The translations under genes were made by a program, and so were the position numbers. 64,000 bases of DNA from Trametopsis cervina (Eukaryota > Basidiomycota > Agaricomycetes > Polyporales > Irpicaceae): contig MU278350.1 in NCBI GenBank assembly GCA_022385755.1, positions 377,965 through 441,964 on the forward strand, in the 5' to 3' direction. Under the pieces are notes generated by a model. It saw nothing but the letters and a program-made list of their open reading frames with translations. It did not search any database and was not told where the DNA came from. Positions 34,340 through 46,433 of this stretch are shown here, piece by piece (within the stretch, counting starts at the first letter, position 1; every line of letters begins with the position of its first letter).

Positions 34340-36317
34340 TCACGCTGCGATACGGTCTATGAGCCCATCGAAGTCAATCCCCGTCCTTTTGTAACCGCTC
34401 AAACATTTTATTGAGCCTTCGGGGAGACCATTTGTCTCTGTCTGACCTCTCCCCACATCTCATTCGATGGAGCGCACTGAGTTTTGAGAGCTTTACGCCC
34501 ATGATGACCTGGAAGTACTTGGCCAGTGGCCGGAGCCAGTGCTGAGCGAGGGCGCAATAATCGGAATGTGCGTTGGCTAGGACGTCGTCAAAGGGTGTCA
34601 TATATCATCCGTCTGTTGCATGCCACTTCCTCGCGCCCCCACTGATTAAATCACGGAGGGAGCTGGCTCGCATCGTGCCCTTGTTTTTTTCGGGACATAG
34701 TACGCGCAGACCCAAGCGAGGACGTACATGAACGACTCGAGGTCGTGGCGGTAAGTGTGTTTGCCCTTCCCACCACTTCATTTCGAAGTCTGCAGAAGAG
34801 AAGGGCCGCGTCCCTGGGTGCGTGTGTGGCCGAGTGCCTCCTCGCGGGCTCGGCTGGTCTGCCAGATCCCAGTTACATATCACGGCGCGTTGAATGTCCA
34901 GGTACTGTATCATGATGTTGTCGACGCTGATGTTCCCACAAGGCTGGAAAATGAAACATACCCTCACCCGCTTCCGTATAGCATCGCTCGAAGTCTTCCC
35001 GAGTGTCCACCATGCACCAAGGAAGATACCGTGTTATGAGCTGCACGCGTAAAAGTAAAAAACGGGGTTCTTCCATCACCCCCATAAATGCGCGGGGAAG
35101 GTTCATCTCATTCATGTTCTTTATAAACGAGAGCTTGATGTCAGAGATGTGACGTGCCATTTTAGGCTCGAACCTTGCGAGCTGCGTCAATGAGAATGCC
35201 ACATCGTTCTTTAGAGCACTCGCCACTGCCCATGACATCTTCAAGACGGATGACATGCGACACCCATATAGTGTGACGCCAAAGGTGGGTTCGCGCGCAC
35301 CGGCAGTACAGCAGTTCCACGGCCAACGAGCTGCTTGTCCGAAACCTCGAGATTCTCCCAGGCCGACTGACCGACGTGAATGACCTCCTCAAGCTGATCC
35401 CCAGAATTCATTATGGCACCGGCAAGGGCAGCCTGAAATCCGCGCAGTGAAAGTCCATGACAGTTTCCTCCGGGACGCCATCTTCGTCTGTACGAAATGA
35501 GAGGAAGGAAGATATACCTAGCCCTGTTCTAGCGCTGCCCCGATGCCTAGGCCCGCGAGGTATAGAAGGTTCGGCTGCTCCGTGAAGCTGAACGGCTCTG
35601 AGACGATCACACCCATGCGATCCGCATACCAGAATGATACCATCTCATTGTGGAGGACGATACCGGTGACCCAGGACCTGACGTTCTAGGAGAGCATGGA
35701 CTTGAGTTGCGTCGCGAACAAAGCATCGTGGGTGCTCAGACAGCATCCCCTCTCTTGCTCGGCAGTCGCGTTCTGACAAGAAGTCAGAAGAGCAGGCCAA
35801 CGGACTACAGATGCCCACTCACGGAGGAACTCGAGTTGATAGGCGTCCGTTCTTTGCGGATTTGCATGATGCATGGAACCCGTTGCCACTTGAGCTGGTC
35901 TCTGTCGTAGAGTTTTATGTCATCCCACAAGCCTGAACCTTCTTCCAATAGCCCGTACGTCCCAACCGTCAGACTCTTCATTAACATCTCAGCTGCTGCC
36001 ATTATGTCCACGGGGATAGGTTCAATAGAGATATTGGGGAGTATTAAAGACTCCTTCTAAAATATCGCAAAGAGTTCTATAGATAAATGAGTTAACGAGC
36101 TCGTTTGATGACCGACCAGATACTGACCGCGGACCGTTGGCGGGAGGTTGACCGCAGTCTCTGGTGGAAGGTTCTCCAAGTTAACTTTTCAGACCTTCTC
36201 TATGAACACCAGGGCTGGGTAGTTCCGACGGATATGCTCCCCGACGTTTTCATGAATGTTGCAGTCCATAGCCGATCTTCGTCAAGTTGGGGACGCTTCA
36301 CAGGAGAGGAAAGCTGA
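34340..36317 (-). pseudogene. FunK1-type fungal protein kinase, broken by frameshifts
   Basis: The fungal kinase FunK1 is a family expanded in Agaricomycetes with unknown targets. Recognisable pieces, 5' to 3' on the minus strand: GVIVSEPFSFTEQPNLLYLA; EEVIHVGQSAWENLEVSD with KQLVGRGTAVLPVR; VLKMSWAVASALK; LITRYLPWCMVDTREDFERC; ISVDNIMIQYLDIQRAVICN with WDLAD; GTRPFSSADFEM; HTYRHDLESFMYVLAWVCAY; TPFDDVLANAHSDY; and KDG with IDFDGLIDRIAA. They do not share one frame. There is an extra base in the G run at 34769-34771, a stop at 34646-34648, and an extra G in the run at 34379-34382. The expected catalytic HRD-type Asp before ISVDN is Asn (codon 34932-34934). The 5' limit is uncertain. Assembly error could explain one lesion but hardly all. 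Confidence 0.68.
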
Positions 36318-36914
36318 ATCAAACGAACAATGAAACTCTTTGTGCTCCAAAAATTCCTTGAAAGGAAAATAAACACAGAGCAAGTTCAGATGGAATACGA
36401 CACGCGTGAGTGGATGAGAGTGGAAGAACAGAAAAAAAGTAAGAGGCGTGTCGTTGTTAAGTATGGAATGACTGGAATGGCCAAGGCATGAAGCGCCCGG
36501 TTTCGGGAGGTTACATGACGGTCATACAGCACAGCTTCGCCTTCGAGATGAGGCCTGTGCAGGTGCCTATCATCTGAGTTTGGCATGAGATCCAAACTTC
36601 TTTCTTGAAGAATAATGTCCACTCACTGCAAGGTACTGTACGAACTTCTATATTGACCAGCTGTATGACTGATATCGACCAGTCTCGTAGACCTCTTATG
36701 CATTAGGCGATTAGTTAAGCTGTAGAACGGAAGTTGTGTATTTGTGGCTTATTGCCACTTTCATGCAGCTTGCTACTTCACAGATCCAAGACCAGCGTGG
36801 GCCACAGCATACGGAAGCGCAACCTTTCCAGTCCCTCGATTATGTTGAAAACTGTTGCGTCTAAAGTATATATTGTCCAAGACAACGGAGCATAGCGGAT
36901 GGTAAAACATTCAA
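36318..36914. other. Intergenic region between the FunK1 relic and ATP20
   Basis: About 600 bp, ATP20 3' UTR and flanking sequence. No coding potential or RNA feature recognised. Confidence 0.4.
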
Positions 36915-37647
36915 TTATTCGACGCTGTAGCCTACGAGGTTCCGTCGTCCGAGGATCTCCCCAATCTGGAGAACAAAACAGTCAGCGGCAGAACTCAACA
37001 ATATCGCAGATGCGTATCCAGGTCAAGGGGGAATGCGGGTTGGGCTGGACCCCGCAAGAAAATCCGTGCATGGTTACAGCAAGGCTTAAGGTGCTCACCT
37101 TAAAGATACCATAGGCTTCCACCGCGTAAATGCCCACTTTCGTAAGTCCGCCCGAGCTGATCAGCTCTTTCAAATGTGTGATATTTGTGGCGTTTGACCA
37201 GAGCGTGCTGTATGCGCTCTGCACGGCCGACAATGAGGGTGGCTGCAAGCGCTCAGCGACATACACCTGCTTCAGGAATTCGCGCGCGACCTGGAAGTTG
37301 TACACCAGAGGTTCCCGGTAAGCTGATAAGTGCCGCAATTACCCATTAAAGGTTCAAGTTCGCGAAGCAGGTCATACTCTCCGTCAGAGCGAACCGCTTG
37401 CAAGTGCACACGAGGACGTACCACCGAGGAAGCTCGCAGCCTTGTCGCCTACTGGCCCCAGGAACTTCTGGGCAGTCGAGGCCGCCTGTCCTGCGTACTT
37501 TTGTGCAGTCGCGAGCGCGTCCTGCGCCTTCTTTTGTGCGGCCTCCGTGCTCGGGGTCGTCGAGGCGAAGCGGGCCTGACGTGGTTGCGATTGCGGAACC
37601 CGGCGGGGGCGCAGGGACTGAGACAGACGAAGGGTAGGTCGGACCAT
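36915..37647 (-). CDS. ATP20: Mitochondrial F1Fo ATP synthase subunit g
   Basis: Small Fo membrane subunit that stabilises ATP synthase dimers and cristae. From ATG 37647: Arg/Ser-rich presequence (MVRPTLRLSQSLRPRRVPQS, RQARFAST), an Ala/Lys-rich helix (AQDALATAQKYAGQAASTAQ), then after an intron (about 37320-37421) YREPLVYNFQVAREFLKQVY and TNITHLKELISSGGLTKVGI. After a second intron (about 36975-37100) comes the membrane helix end IGEILGRRNLVGYSVE. GxxxG-type spacing (GEILG) sits in the predicted membrane helix. Stop at 36915-36917. A CACGTG box lies upstream at 37757-37762. Confidence 0.87.
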
Positions 37648-39115
37648 GGCTGACAGCAGACTCTGGTGTAAAGAATGTGGTGTGAGCGGCGTGGGTCGAC
37701 GTTGTAGACAGTAACGACTAACCTCTCGAAAATGGCAGATTCCGGGTTGGGCCAGTCACGTGCCATACGGGAGCAGCGCGTAAGGAGCCCCGCGCCTGTT
37801 CACACAGTACCGCTCTTCGTGCCGCATCCTCAGATGCAATGAATATTACCTTGGACACTATGCATCATGCAGACGTTGAGGATGTACATCAATAGTGGCT
37901 GAATCAACATTTTTTCAGCAGCAATAGGGGATACTTTAGTTACCCACAGGCTGACAACTCGATCCGTAAGCCGCTAGCTTCTGCAACAGAGTAGCAGGAG
38001 AAGTGTATGTAACACGGTGAGTTCCTAATGCTGCCTATAACGTCCTTCTACATTCTTACTGACGAAATATATGGTTCTTACTGGTCAGTAATGGCCCCCT
38101 GAGTGTTCTTGTATTCCTCGCGTCCCCCAAAACAAAGACGTTGACAAGCGAATCGTGAAAGAAAGCATCCGACGTGCCTCGTGTCGCACCCAGAACGCCG
38201 TTCGTCCGGGCCAGACAGGCTATCTTGCGGTACGGTACTTGAGTCCTGTCTCGCCTGCCTCGGGGAGACCAGGCCGCATGTATGCTGCCGCTACCTCTTA
38301 CCCTCACATACACCGCCATTCAAAGGTGATCTTTGACTCTAGGCCTGTGCCACCAACCCACATATTTTGTACGGCACTCCTCCTTCTCTTCTCCGCCATT
38401 GAAACCTGGAATTGTTCCTAGGCCTGGTCTGAAAAGCTTGCCGAGCCGAACATGACCATACCTCCGTTCTCCCTCCATGCCGACGGCTAAGCGGCAGCCC
38501 ATGGCGCCCACTCGAACTTTGTCGGATTTCAGCTCACACAAGTTGTCCCGGGTGGTCGTACCCAATCAAGACCCACATGGACCCACTGAGTGGCACATAG
38601 AGTATCATCGCCCCTTATCCGTCTACGTCGAACAAACACAGGGTCGTTGAGCAAGTGCACCAAGCTTCCAAGGGGTATACGCTGTCTGGAGAAGCAAACA
38701 AGAAACGGAGCATGAGCACAGAATGAAACCTGCTCTTAGCACGTTGACACCTCGCACCTTCGCTGATAATGCAGGTGTGATAATTGGTTTGCTAAAACTA
38801 CAGTTGAGACACGGATAACAAATAGGGATCAGAGCCTTCTTTCAAAGCTTACAGTACTACGGGAAGCTAGGATGACAGATAGCGAATAATAAACAGGGAT
38901 GCTGTATGTATACGTTATTGTATCGACGAGAAGGAGAAAAAAAAGTGCTGCTAGATGATACAACGAGAGCACGATACATGGCCGCGCAAAAAGGTCCAGG
39001 ATGTACGTCTCGCTCTCATTTCAGGAACGCACGACAAATGTGCAAGAATTAGGATGCTAAAGAACGGGCGAGCGCAGAGGGCATAAACGTCCGTTGAATC
39101 TCTTTAGCCTCCAGG
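37648..39115. other. Intergenic region between ATP20 and the zinc-finger factor
   Basis: About 1.5 kb. Contains the ATP20 promoter (including CACGTG at 37757-37762) and the 3' UTR of the transcription factor. Overlapping open frames of under 90 codons at 38056-38565 show no family signature and are not supported as genes. Confidence 0.4.
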
Positions 39116-42100
39116 TTATGCGTGAGCCTCCGCTTGCTCAGACGCAGTTCTAATTGGCGGCAGCGACAATCCACCTGCCGCTCCGCCCGAAGTGTTGCTA
39201 TGTGGCATAGGTAGGCTAAATCTTCGTGCGGGGTGTCCAGCCTCGTACGTGAATCGTTGGCCATGACGTTCGTCCTCCTCATCCTCGTCGAATGCTTCCT
39301 CGGACTCCTCGCGGTGATCGTCCCATCCAGCCGGACCGAGTAAGGCGCGTTTATTATTCGTGGGACCAAGCGTCTGCGACGCAAGTCGCTTGAAGGACGG
39401 CCTATATGACTGCGATGGCGACGACGACGAGAGGCCACTATCTGATTCTGCTCCTACAGATGACTCGCGCTGGCCAGGCGGTGATTCCGACGACTGCGAG
39501 TGATACACGCCCTGTTGCTGAGGTTGGAACCCGTGGGCAGCGCCAAAGGCCTCAGCAAGGCTGTTCGACGAGCTTCCGGGTCGATCGCTACCGCTGTCCC
39601 CGCGATTGAGAATGTCGCCAATCTTGTTACCGCCTGTGAATACTGGGTGGGAGTTCGTCGTTTGTGAAAGACTGCCAAATCCATCGATGCCACCCTTGCC
39701 CGAGACAGAGCTACCAGGAGGCAAAGTTCCCCGACGGCGCGGTACAAGATTAAGAGTAGTTGGTGCCTTCCTAGCCAGAACGGCCTGCTCGTAGCTCTTC
39801 AAGTCATCAGAGTCCCCGTGGAGAGTCGTCCGGACGCTCGAGTACTGCAGTTTCTGGGCGGGACCGTCCTGGTCGTGCTGTTGCGGTTCGCGGGGCTGTG
39901 ACTGTGACTGGGTACGATTCTTCATCTTCGGCTGGAAGTTCAAGCTGAAATTCCCGCTCGGTGCAAAGGAGTTCATATCTGCGATAGCACCACCACCGCC
40001 TAGATGTGCATAGTTGCCGAAGATCGGAGGTGTCTTCATGCTAGGCAAGCTAGCTACTCGCGAGTGTCTCCTTGTCGGACTTGGCCGACTGTTCGGAGAT
40101 GTCGAGCCAAGCTGCTGGCCGGGACCAGTGGGAGTCTGAAGCGGAAACAAGGGGGTATTCCCGCCTCCAGGACCAGTAAGCGGAGTGCGCATATACTGCT
40201 TCCAAAATTCACGGAGTTCCTTGGAGTCGAGAATATCACGTCCCCCGGCACTCAAGATGCCGCCGTTCTTCAAGGATGCAATGAGGTCGGGAGTGGGTGT
40301 CGGTAGACTCAAGCCACTTGTACCATGGCTGCCGGAGGCCTCGTGCTGGTTGCTAGCTGCTGATGATACGCTTGTATGCGAGCTTGTTTCCCCGGAAGTC
40401 ATAGAATGGAGGGAGGTATTCGACGAATTGCTGTGGTGGGTCGCACTGTGATCTGTGGCGGCGAAGTGCGCCGCCTGGAGGGCAGAGAAGAACGGTGCAG
40501 AGTCGTTTGCAAGACCAGCGAGAACTGCCGGATCGTCCAAACTCATCAAACCAAACGCACTTGAGAAGCCTCCTTCACCAACGTCTTCCTTCCTCTGCCC
40601 GTGGTGTGTCGGATAGCCGGAGGCATCGTACATCCTACCGGAGCCATGCTGCTGCTCTATCGGCAGACTGACGCTACTCGAGTTCGCAGAGGACGGCAAG
40701 CTGTGACCGTCGCTTCCAAATTCGTCGCTCAGTTCCTCAGAACGCCGGTGATGGCCATGTCCATCCCTAGAAAGGTTGGGCGGGGAGGATCCGGAGTGAG
40801 ACTGGGGGAAGGGTATGCCGCCTCCGGCGCCGTGACCGTAGGAGTGTTCGGATTGACTTGCAAGGTTTGGAAAACCGGATGCGCCTCCGTGGGATTGAGG
40901 ATGGGCCAGCGCGGCACTCCCACCTCCCCCTGGAAAGGGCCGGCCATACTCGTCGACAGCCATACCCCCCGAGAACCGAGCAAGCTGCGAAGGATCTGCA
41001 TACAACCCAGAGTCGGCGAGCCCTGGTGCATTTAGCCCGCCATTCTGGAGAGCGCTGGCACGGCTGAGAAGGGCTGCTTGTGCACGGTATCGTGCCATCA
41101 TATCAGGGGACGTTTCAATGGACTCACGAGGCGCCGGGATACTTAGAGATGGTGTTGGTGATTGTCTCGGATCATACGGACCTGTTGGGTACATGGAAGA
41201 GGAGGGGAGGGGGTAATCTTGCGGAAGGTACATTGCTGGGACAACACCGCCCATAGCGTTGGTCGGGGCTGGCCCCAGAAGGAACTCATCAGGAACACGA
41301 CCGCCAAGCGATATCGATGTACGGTTCTGTTGTTGAGGCAGTGAATTGGGAGGTGGGTGTCCAGGACCAGCCGGCGCCGTCTGGCGATGGAACTTTACAT
41401 AAGTGCAGCGACACTTGCGCTGTATACACTTCGCTGTAGAAGGCCAAGAAGGTAAGCAATCGACCGATGGAGGTGAGTGAGAAGGAACGTACTGCATGGG
41501 TTGGACCCGTCACATGGAAGGCTTGAAGTCACACACTGATCACAAGCCTGCTTGGAAGTAGTGGCACGGGAAGCGGCAGCCGTACCTTTGCGACGGTTGT
41601 TGGGAACCGTGGTTGTAGGGGGCTTCTCAGCTGCGTGGCATTTGTTGATATGCCGCGATAAAAGATCACTGACAAGAGGGCCACGTTAGACTTCAATGTC
41701 CTGGTAGAATATTAAGACAATAAACGAACGCACCTCCGAGCAAATTGGTCTCCGCAGTGTTGGCATTTATAAGGCCTGTCGCCCGTGTCTGATAAGAGAG
41801 AAGAGTATGCGGTCAGCGATGACGGTTACACGGAGCTGCATTGTACCGCGGACGAGCGCCGCATATAGGCACAACGAGGCCGACATGCGAGCAAGCGGTC
41901 GGTGCAATAGAGTTGGAGTGCTCGAATCGCTGCCTTGATGTCGGTGGGGGGATAGTGGTGGTGTGTGAGTACTTACGCGAACGCATATGCCGTGCGACAT
42001 GTTGGGGTCTCGTGAAAGTTGAGCTGCAAACAGGACACTGCCGAGTGGGGTGACTAGAGTGAGTGGTGTTCGGGCGGCTGGAGCAAGAGAGGAGACGGTA

Positions 42101-42123
42101 ACTACCTTGTGGTCCCCAGCCAT
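39116..42123 (-). CDS. Transcription factor with two C2H2 fingers and a Zn2Cys6 cluster
   Basis: DNA-binding regulator of unknown target. From ATG 42123 a six-codon exon (MAGDHK) splices to CPVCSSTFTRPQHVARHMRS, the first C2H2 finger. The next exons give TGDRPYKCQHCGDQFARRSD and LLSRHINKCHAAEK, the second finger. KQACDQCVTSSLPCDGSNPC joined to TKCIQRKCRCTYVKFHRQ forms a Gal4-type binuclear zinc cluster. Introns lie at about 42029-42105, 41787-41984, 41679-41735 and 41434-41492. The remaining ~790 residues form one long exon, rich in Ser, Gly, Pro and His, without the fungal-specific regulatory domain visible. One conserved-looking helix, LDSKELREFWKQYMRTPL, with PTPDLIASLKNGGI before it, suggests a functional module. 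A TGACGTCA site lies upstream at 42405-42412. Confidence 0.83.
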
Positions 42124-45079
42124 GGTATACGGTGGTGTTTGGTGCGGTGCCGAGTGAGTTTGGGGACGTCGGGAGCGGCGTCAAGGGCTTGTTGGACGAT
42201 GGCGATGGTAGGAGGCAAGAGGGCAAGACGACGTGTATGTGTCTGCGATGGTGGGCGAAGTAACACAGTCGACAACAGTTAGAGTGTTGTGGAGTGAGAC
42301 AAACAGAAAGGTAAAGAACGACGTTCTTCATTATTTCCCCTGCAGGTGGAGCATTGTCACGCATCACGCCCCAATCTGGGATGCCCTCTTGGTGGCCATA
42401 ACCATGACGTCACCGAAGCGCCGTGACAGTCCATCGAATGTCTTTGCACCCTTTTCTTATCCTTCATGCTGCCATCGATCTCACAAGTCAACGAAAGCAA
42501 GAGTACATTGTAGGTAGATTTCTTATGGAGAGTACATTCCTGTGTTCGATGCGTCGTGACAGCACCGTGACAGCGATGTGACCTGAAGTGGAGCCTATGA
42601 CGCAACGGGGTGTTGACTGCGACATATACTACTGACGCGAGATGGTGGCGGAGATCAACCCGCTATTGATTATGACATCACGCCATCAGCTAACCGACCA
42701 ATAGAAAGGCGCAATGCACGGCTTACCTGGGCGCAGACACCGGAACGAACACCTCGGCTTGAGCCCTATAAAAATGCCAGCGTCAGTGAACATGCTGAAA
42801 CCCTTCGTGCAGGAATCAGAGCAACAAAGAAAGAAAAGCAAAAGCAACAAATGGCAAAGCGTGGCCAGATATCAAAAGAATATCGAAATCAACAGTGCTC
42901 GCCAATGGCCCGTGGTGAGAACCGCTTCACAACATCCCCGTGGAACAGTACCGCCGGCAATTCTCCAAAAACAGGTCACCCAATCCCAACGAACGCACCC
43001 CCAGACTTTGGAACGCTGTTCGAGGGCGACTCCACGACTGACCCCAGCCAATCACGAGCTATACGCCTTGCGCAGCCAGGATGCACCGTCGCGAGCTAAT
43101 CTCTGCGAAGACACATGTTCTGTATCTTCGGTCGGATTAGAAGGGGCGTCTGCCCGGGGCAGAGCATATCGTCCGCATTCCACAGCGTCCCATCCCCAGT
43201 CATCACGAACCAAAGGACATCCGACAAAACACTCGGCGAGTCAGATGAGAGACATCACTCCGGCCCCAAGCACGTTAATGAAGCCAAAAGCATCACTTCC
43301 GGCAGCTGACCGTTCGTATCAATCACCCACGAATGCCAGTGACACCCATATCTGCATAAGAGGGATAAGCCTAGCGTGTTTTGCTCCATCACACGCGTTT
43401 CGCTCGTCCCTCTTTGCAAAATCAGGTTGGGAAATATATACAAGCCTCCAGGACAGCCATAGTGCTCCCGTCGTGGCAAAAACGTCAAAGTGAGGAATGC
43501 ACGAAATGTAGGGGAGCGGAGACGTGCAGACCGCTCCCGCGAGACTGCACGCCTCAGATGACCCAGCATCCGTAAACACGTTCGCATTTGAGCCCATGTC
43601 ATCATTGCGCCGCGAGACCGACAGGCAGGCGGGAGAGCTCCGGCGACTATAGCGCATCGCTCTCATCAAAAACGCCTGCCCGCCTGTAAGATGACATATT
43701 TGACTCGCAACTCCGATACCAAAAGCGCACCCGTGCACAGAATCAGCGAACTATCTGCCAGCCTGTTGCCATCGACAGTCATCGAAATGGGGAACATGAC
43801 GAAGAACACAGAGATCTGTCTGTGATGACTGATTCGCGCGACAACGACGCTCCCCCAGTTGTTACGATACGCATTGGGGGAACCGAACGCACGAGGGCAT
43901 GCCCAACATTCTTCGCCGCACGCAGCAGGCATGCGCTCGAACGCGTAAAGACGAATCATGACAAATGGATGAGAAAATGAATCAACGACCCGGCGAACGC
44001 ATGGTGCGGCCACGGTCCGAGCCCCCAGATGAACTGGGAGCACGACTGCGCGACGCAATCGCCCAAATGAATGAAAATGAATGAAGTCAAAGTTGAGCGT
44101 GGGCTGCGCGCTCCGACGGCCGTTACTCGTGACAGAACCATGGCAACACGAGGGAACAGCAGAAGGCGCAACTGTGAACCCTGAGCCAAAACATACGATA
44201 TGATCGCAGACATACGTAGGACCCAAACGCCACACCCCTCGTTTCTGCTTCTAGCGTCGCAGAAACTAAAAGGGACGTGGGCAGGCGCGAGTCCTGTGCA
44301 AGACTCGACACCACACCACACAGATAACAGGCAGGGGCATGTCATCGAAGGGGCTAGCATGGCTATTTCTGCATGCATCAGGCCCGCCAGTTCCGTGTCA
44401 TCTGCAGTACGTATGTATGTCTGATGACGATCACAAGAACAGGGAAAGGGGTTGCGCAGAAATGAAAGGTTAACGCACAGCGCGGTCGAAGCGCGAACCA
44501 TAACTGGCACAGCATGAGACAACCGCGGAGTTCGTTATCATGCGCATTTCAGCACCACTACCATATCACCCGCGACCGAGATATATCATCATCGGATCCA
44601 CGATGCATGCATCGACGCAGGGTAAAGGCCTCCATGGACGCTTTACGGCTGTCCAACGCTGCCTCTGCTGAAGTGCTGTCACTGGCACAATGCACCGTGT
44701 ACCGCCGATAGCGCATAGCCGGGGCATCGCTGCTGCGAAACACGTCGTAGCATGAGAACACCTGCACTCGTGAGAGTGCAGGGTTCTCAAGAACATCCGA
44801 ATGAGTGAATGCGAGAGCAGAATGGAGTCAAAATGCCGAGATAGTGAACAGAGAAACAATAGTGAAGATCCCGTGATAGAGGGTAAACGACAGCGGATGA
44901 TGTCGAGGGTGATGGCGAATTGGGTTTGGGTAGCCAGGGGACAACCGCGGAAGCGCATTACGATAGGCGGGCCATTGAGCAGAGGGAACGTGTACGGAGC
45001 CTCAGGGCCGCAATTGCGTAACATAACGGCGAGGGAAACAAAAGAAGAAGCAAAGAAGGAAGATAGCAAGAGGAATGGG
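42124..45079. other. Long intergenic region with stop-poor frames on both strands
   Basis: About 3 kb between the transcription factor and urate oxidase. It holds a TGACGTCA palindrome (42405-42412), a CCAAT motif near 42698 and TATAAAAA at 42767-42774. A 259-codon plus-strand frame (42714-43493) and several minus-strand frames of 110-210 codons (43319-44767) overlap each other and match no family I know. I do not call them genes. A long untranslated leader of the transcription factor or a non-coding transcript is possible. The last exon of urate oxidase may also lie here. Confidence 0.4.
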
Positions 45080-46433
45080 ACGCACGGTGTGAGATTGTCT
45101 ATACCGGCATATCGCATGTCGACCGGGATATAGTGCTTGTTCGGGAGGCTGTATGACACAGTCTGAACGTGTGCGTTCTCTGCAAGGATGCGTTCGGCCA
45201 TCTTGTAGAGGGATGCCTGAAAGGGTCAAAAACAGCTACGTCAATATCCGGTTCATGGTCCGACGTGCACATGTATTCATCTATGAGTTTGTAGGGAGAG
45301 AGGACATACCTGCACGCTAGCGCTTTCATCCGTAGCAAAGACTTCAAGCGTTGCAGTCCTCGCCTTCTCAACAACTGCGTTCCCGTCCCAAGCCGTCCCC
45401 TCGGCAGTCAACTCGTCCGCAATCTTGAACGAGTCCACAACCGCGTTCTGCGGGACGCCGAACGGAGCATAAGTGTATTTAAGCTCAACCGCAGTAGAGA
45501 AGATCCGGTCGTTGACTTCAACCAAAGTGGTGTGTTCATCCCGGACAAAGTTCTCGAATGCCGATCCGGTAGACTTGAGCACTGTCGAACATCCGAACAC
45601 CCCAGCCAAAAAGCAAAGCCACCCCGCGAAAAGAAAAGAGAGAGAGATTGGAGGCGAGATTAGCGTATGCCGGCCGACGGTTTTTTGGTCGAGACGTACC
45701 TAGGAGATCTGAGATGCCGGCCGAGACTCTGGCGACGATCTTGTCCTTGCCCTTGGTGGCGTCGACCTGGAAGATCGTCGAAAGGCAGCGTTAAAACGTT
45801 TCCAACATTTCGGGTCCGCACGAGGGGCGCGGCGCTGATAGAGATAGAGATGCGTACCTCGACCTCGACCTCACGCTTCTCGTCGCCGTCTCGCCAGAAG
45901 GCGTGGCTGTGCGCTCCGCCGTTGAGGTCGATGCGCTTCCAGCGCAGCTGCTCGACTTTGATGAATGATTTGTGGATATGGGGGTACTTGGAGACCATGT
46001 ATGTGCCGAGGTGAAGTGCGAAACGTTCGGGGTGCAGAATGTGGGGAGATGTCTTGGCCAGGTCTAATGACAGCTTGTGTAAGAATCATCCAAGACTGTT
46101 AAGTAACGCAGCGTACGGTAGGTAATGTTCTTCACTGTATGCGCAAACTAGAGTGAGTATGGGTTGAACTCAGTATTGGTGGCAATACGTACTGGAATCC
46201 GTAGCGACAACGACCGAATTATCAGCCTGGGTGTAACTACCACCAACATTCAGCTATTCCATAGCTTGTATGCATCGAACTAGCACTCACGAAGTATCGA
46301 TATCACCCTCGAGGAGTACCGTAACATTATACTCTACGACCGTGTGCCACTTTTCGTCCTTCACCACCCTGAACACCCTAACCGCCTGCTTCCCATAACG
46401 TGCATGCGCCAAATAGACCGGGCCCGTCGACAT
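45080..46433 (-). CDS. URO1: Urate oxidase (uricase); 3' end unresolved
   Basis: Cofactor-free oxidation of urate to 5-hydroxyisourate in purine breakdown, normally peroxisomal. From ATG 46433: MSTGPVYLAHARYGKQAVRV, VVEYNVTVLLEGDIDTS joined to YTQADNSVVVATDS, then ILHPERFALHLGTYMVSKYP with HIHKSFIKVEQLRW, HSHAFWRDGDEKREVEVEV, LKSTGSAFENFVRDEHTTLV, DRIFSTAVELKYTYAP and KHYIPVDMRYAGIDNLTP. Family catalytic elements (the K and T of the T1 part, KSTGSAFENF, the HSH segment) are all present. Introns lie near 46245-46291, 46148-46195, 46090-46125, 45781-45860, 45610-45697 and 45220-45310. After NLTP (near 45085) a donor gtgcgt is visible, but I cannot find an exon encoding the usual final ~20 residues and peroxisomal signal. 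Confidence 0.85.

Noticed and set aside
38056..38565. Pair of overlapping 80-90 codon frames as a small gene.
   Set aside because: Opposite-strand overlap, no signal peptide or motif, no conserved-looking sequence; more likely spacer.
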